Shown: piece after piece, positions 63,150 through 64,000 of the stretch | Position numbering within the stretch: the stretch's first letter is position 1 | How the letters are laid out: each line of letters starts with the position of its first letter | Program-made: the position numbers and the translations under genes | Notes under the pieces: generated by a model | Databases searched by the model: none | What the model was told of the DNA's origin: nothing | What the model saw: the letters and a program-made list of their open reading frames with translations, nothing else | Source of the DNA: Citrobacter sedlakii NBRC 105722 | GTDB lineage: Bacteria > Pseudomonadota > Gammaproteobacteria > Enterobacterales > Enterobacteriaceae | DNA length: 64,000 nt | NCBI RefSeq assembly: GCF_000759835.1 | Contig: NZ_BBNB01000001.1 | Span: forward strand, 186,001-250,000 | Reading direction: 5' to 3'

Positions 63150-64000
63150 ATGTTTGGTCTTGATGCGTTTCACCTGGCAAGGATCCAGTTCGCCTTTACG
63201 GTTTCTTTTCACATTATCTTTCCGGCGATCACCATTGGGCTTGCCAGTTATCTGGCGGTGCTGGAAGGCCTTTGGCTAAAAAGCAAAAATCCGGTCTGGC
63301 GCTCGTTGTACCTTTTCTGGTCAAAAATATTCGCCGTCAATTTCGGCATGGGCGTGGTTTCCGGTCTGGTGATGGCCTATCAGTTCGGCACCAACTGGAG
63401 CGGCTTTTCGGAATTCGCAGGCAGTATTACCGGGCCGTTGCTTACCTATGAAGTGCTGACCGCTTTCTTCCTTGAAGCCGGATTCCTCGGGGTGATGCTG
63501 TTTGGCTGGAATAAAGTCGGTCCGGGTTTGCATTTCTTCTCAACCTGCATGGTGGCGCTTGGCACCCTCATTTCCACCTTCTGGATCCTGGCGTCTAACA
63601 GTTGGATGCAAACGCCGCAGGGGTTTGAGATCGTCAACGGCCAGGTTGTGCCCGTGGACTGGTTCGCCGTTATCTTCAATCCTTCGTTCCCTTATCGCCT
63701 GCTGCATATGTCCGTCGCCGCATTTCTCAGTAGCGCGCTGTTTGTCGGCGCTTCGGCAGCCTGGCATCTGCTGCGCGGCAACACAACGCCAGCCATTCGC
63801 ACGATGTTTTCCATGGCGTTGTGGATGACGCTTATTGTCGCGCCGGTGCAGGCGTTAATCGGCGATATGCATGGGCTGAACACCCTGAAACATCAGCCAG
63901 CTAAAATCGCCGCGATTGAAGGTCACTGGGAAAACCCGCCGGGTGAGCCCACGCCGCTGCTGCTGTTTGGCTGGCCGGATATGGAACAGGAACGCACCCG
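63150..64000 (+). CDS. cytochrome bd ubiquinol oxidase subunit I (CydA/CioA/CbdA-like), partial
   Basis: 283 codons from the ATG at 63150, cut by the right edge of the window. The N-terminus MFGLDAFHLARIQFAFTVSF holds H21, equivalent to the high-spin heme b595 ligand H19 of E. coli CydA. Helices with GMGVVSGLVMAYQFGTNW, FFLEAGFLGVMLFGW and YRLLHM are typical, and the Q-loop begins with QPAKIAAIEGHW, with the conserved K and E. It accepts electrons from quinol and reduces O2. It differs from the usual CydA start, so it is probably a second, CioA/CbdA-type oxidase, with subunit II expected beyond the edge. Confidence 0.85.
   Translation, partial: MFGLDAFHLARIQFAFTVSFHIIFPAITIGLASYLAVLEGLWLKSKNPVWRSLYLFWSKIFAVNFGMGVVSGLVMAYQFGTNWSGFSEFAGSITGPLLTYEVLTAFFLEAGFLGVMLFGWNKVGPGLHFFSTCMVALGTLISTFWILASNSWMQTPQGFEIVNGQVVPVDWFAVIFNPSFPYRLLHMSVAAFLSSALFVGASAAWHLLRGNTTPAIRTMFSMALWMTLIVAPVQALIGDMHGLNTLKHQPAKIAAIEGHWENPPGEPTPLLLFGWPDMEQERT

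Noticed and set aside
1-64000. CRISPR arrays, tRNA or rRNA genes, insertion sequences, prophage
   Set aside because: No regularly spaced repeats, transposase, integrase or tRNA-like clover-leaf sequence was recognised in the window; the only repeats found are REP elements and operators.

Overview
The window is chromosomal DNA from an enterobacterium of the Salmonella/Citrobacter type, most likely a Citrobacter or close relative. Most genes match the E. coli K-12 ydc-ync-ydd-fdn-nar backbone (osmC-bdm-sra-maeA-fdnIHG-yddG and narUZYWV-nhoA-yddH ... yncG-ansP-yncED-mcbR-curA-mnaT-ydcZY ... ortT-patD-ydcR). It also carries loci that E. coli K-12 lacks but Salmonella-like genera have (ompD next to yddG, smvA, srfABC). 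The species call is an inference from gene content; no rRNA or other marker gene is present.

Layout. Positions 1-5179 hold a forward operon for ketone-body/3-hydroxybutyrate use: CoA-transferase A (cut by the window edge) and B, thiolase, 3-hydroxyacyl-CoA dehydrogenase, GntP-type permease and 3-hydroxybutyrate dehydrogenase. Positions 5249-8320 are osmC, bdm, sra and maeA. Positions 8432-13025 are formate dehydrogenase N (fdnGHI, reverse strand), whose fdnG has an in-frame UGA read as selenocysteine. Then come yddG, ompD, a GFA-family gene and smvA. Positions 17940-25157 are a reverse-strand catBCA-benABCD operon (benzoate to catechol to beta-ketoadipate enol-lactone) with a divergent IclR regulator. 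It lies between smvA and a TetR gene whose promoter carries the same operator as smvA, so the TetR gene is probably smvR. Positions 26031-34169 are narUZYWV (nitrate reductase Z).

The second half has a large autotransporter (34508-37456), nhoA and yddH, a DeoR regulator with a divergent DUF4406 gene and a periplasmic alkylsulfatase, then yncG, ansP, a small lipoprotein, yncE/yncD with a Fur box, mcbR, curA, an XRE-cupin regulator divergent from mnaT-ydcZ, and ydcY. The srfABC operon (52800-59234) follows, then ortT, the 31-residue yncL, patD without the usual ydcSTUV transporter genes, ydcR, and the start of a cytochrome bd subunit I gene that runs off the right edge.

The main functional themes are anaerobic respiration (FdnGHI passing electrons via quinol to Nar-type reductase), carbon scavenging (3-hydroxybutyrate, benzoate, aminobutyraldehyde, alkyl sulfates), stationary-phase/osmotic stress (osmC, bdm, sra, narZ) and toxic-cation export (yddG, ompD, smvA). 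The points most worth checking are the shared smvA/TetR operators on both sides of the ben-cat block, a 17-bp inverted repeat upstream of srfA whose right arm contains the srfA ribosome-binding site, and the poorly understood srfABC set itself.
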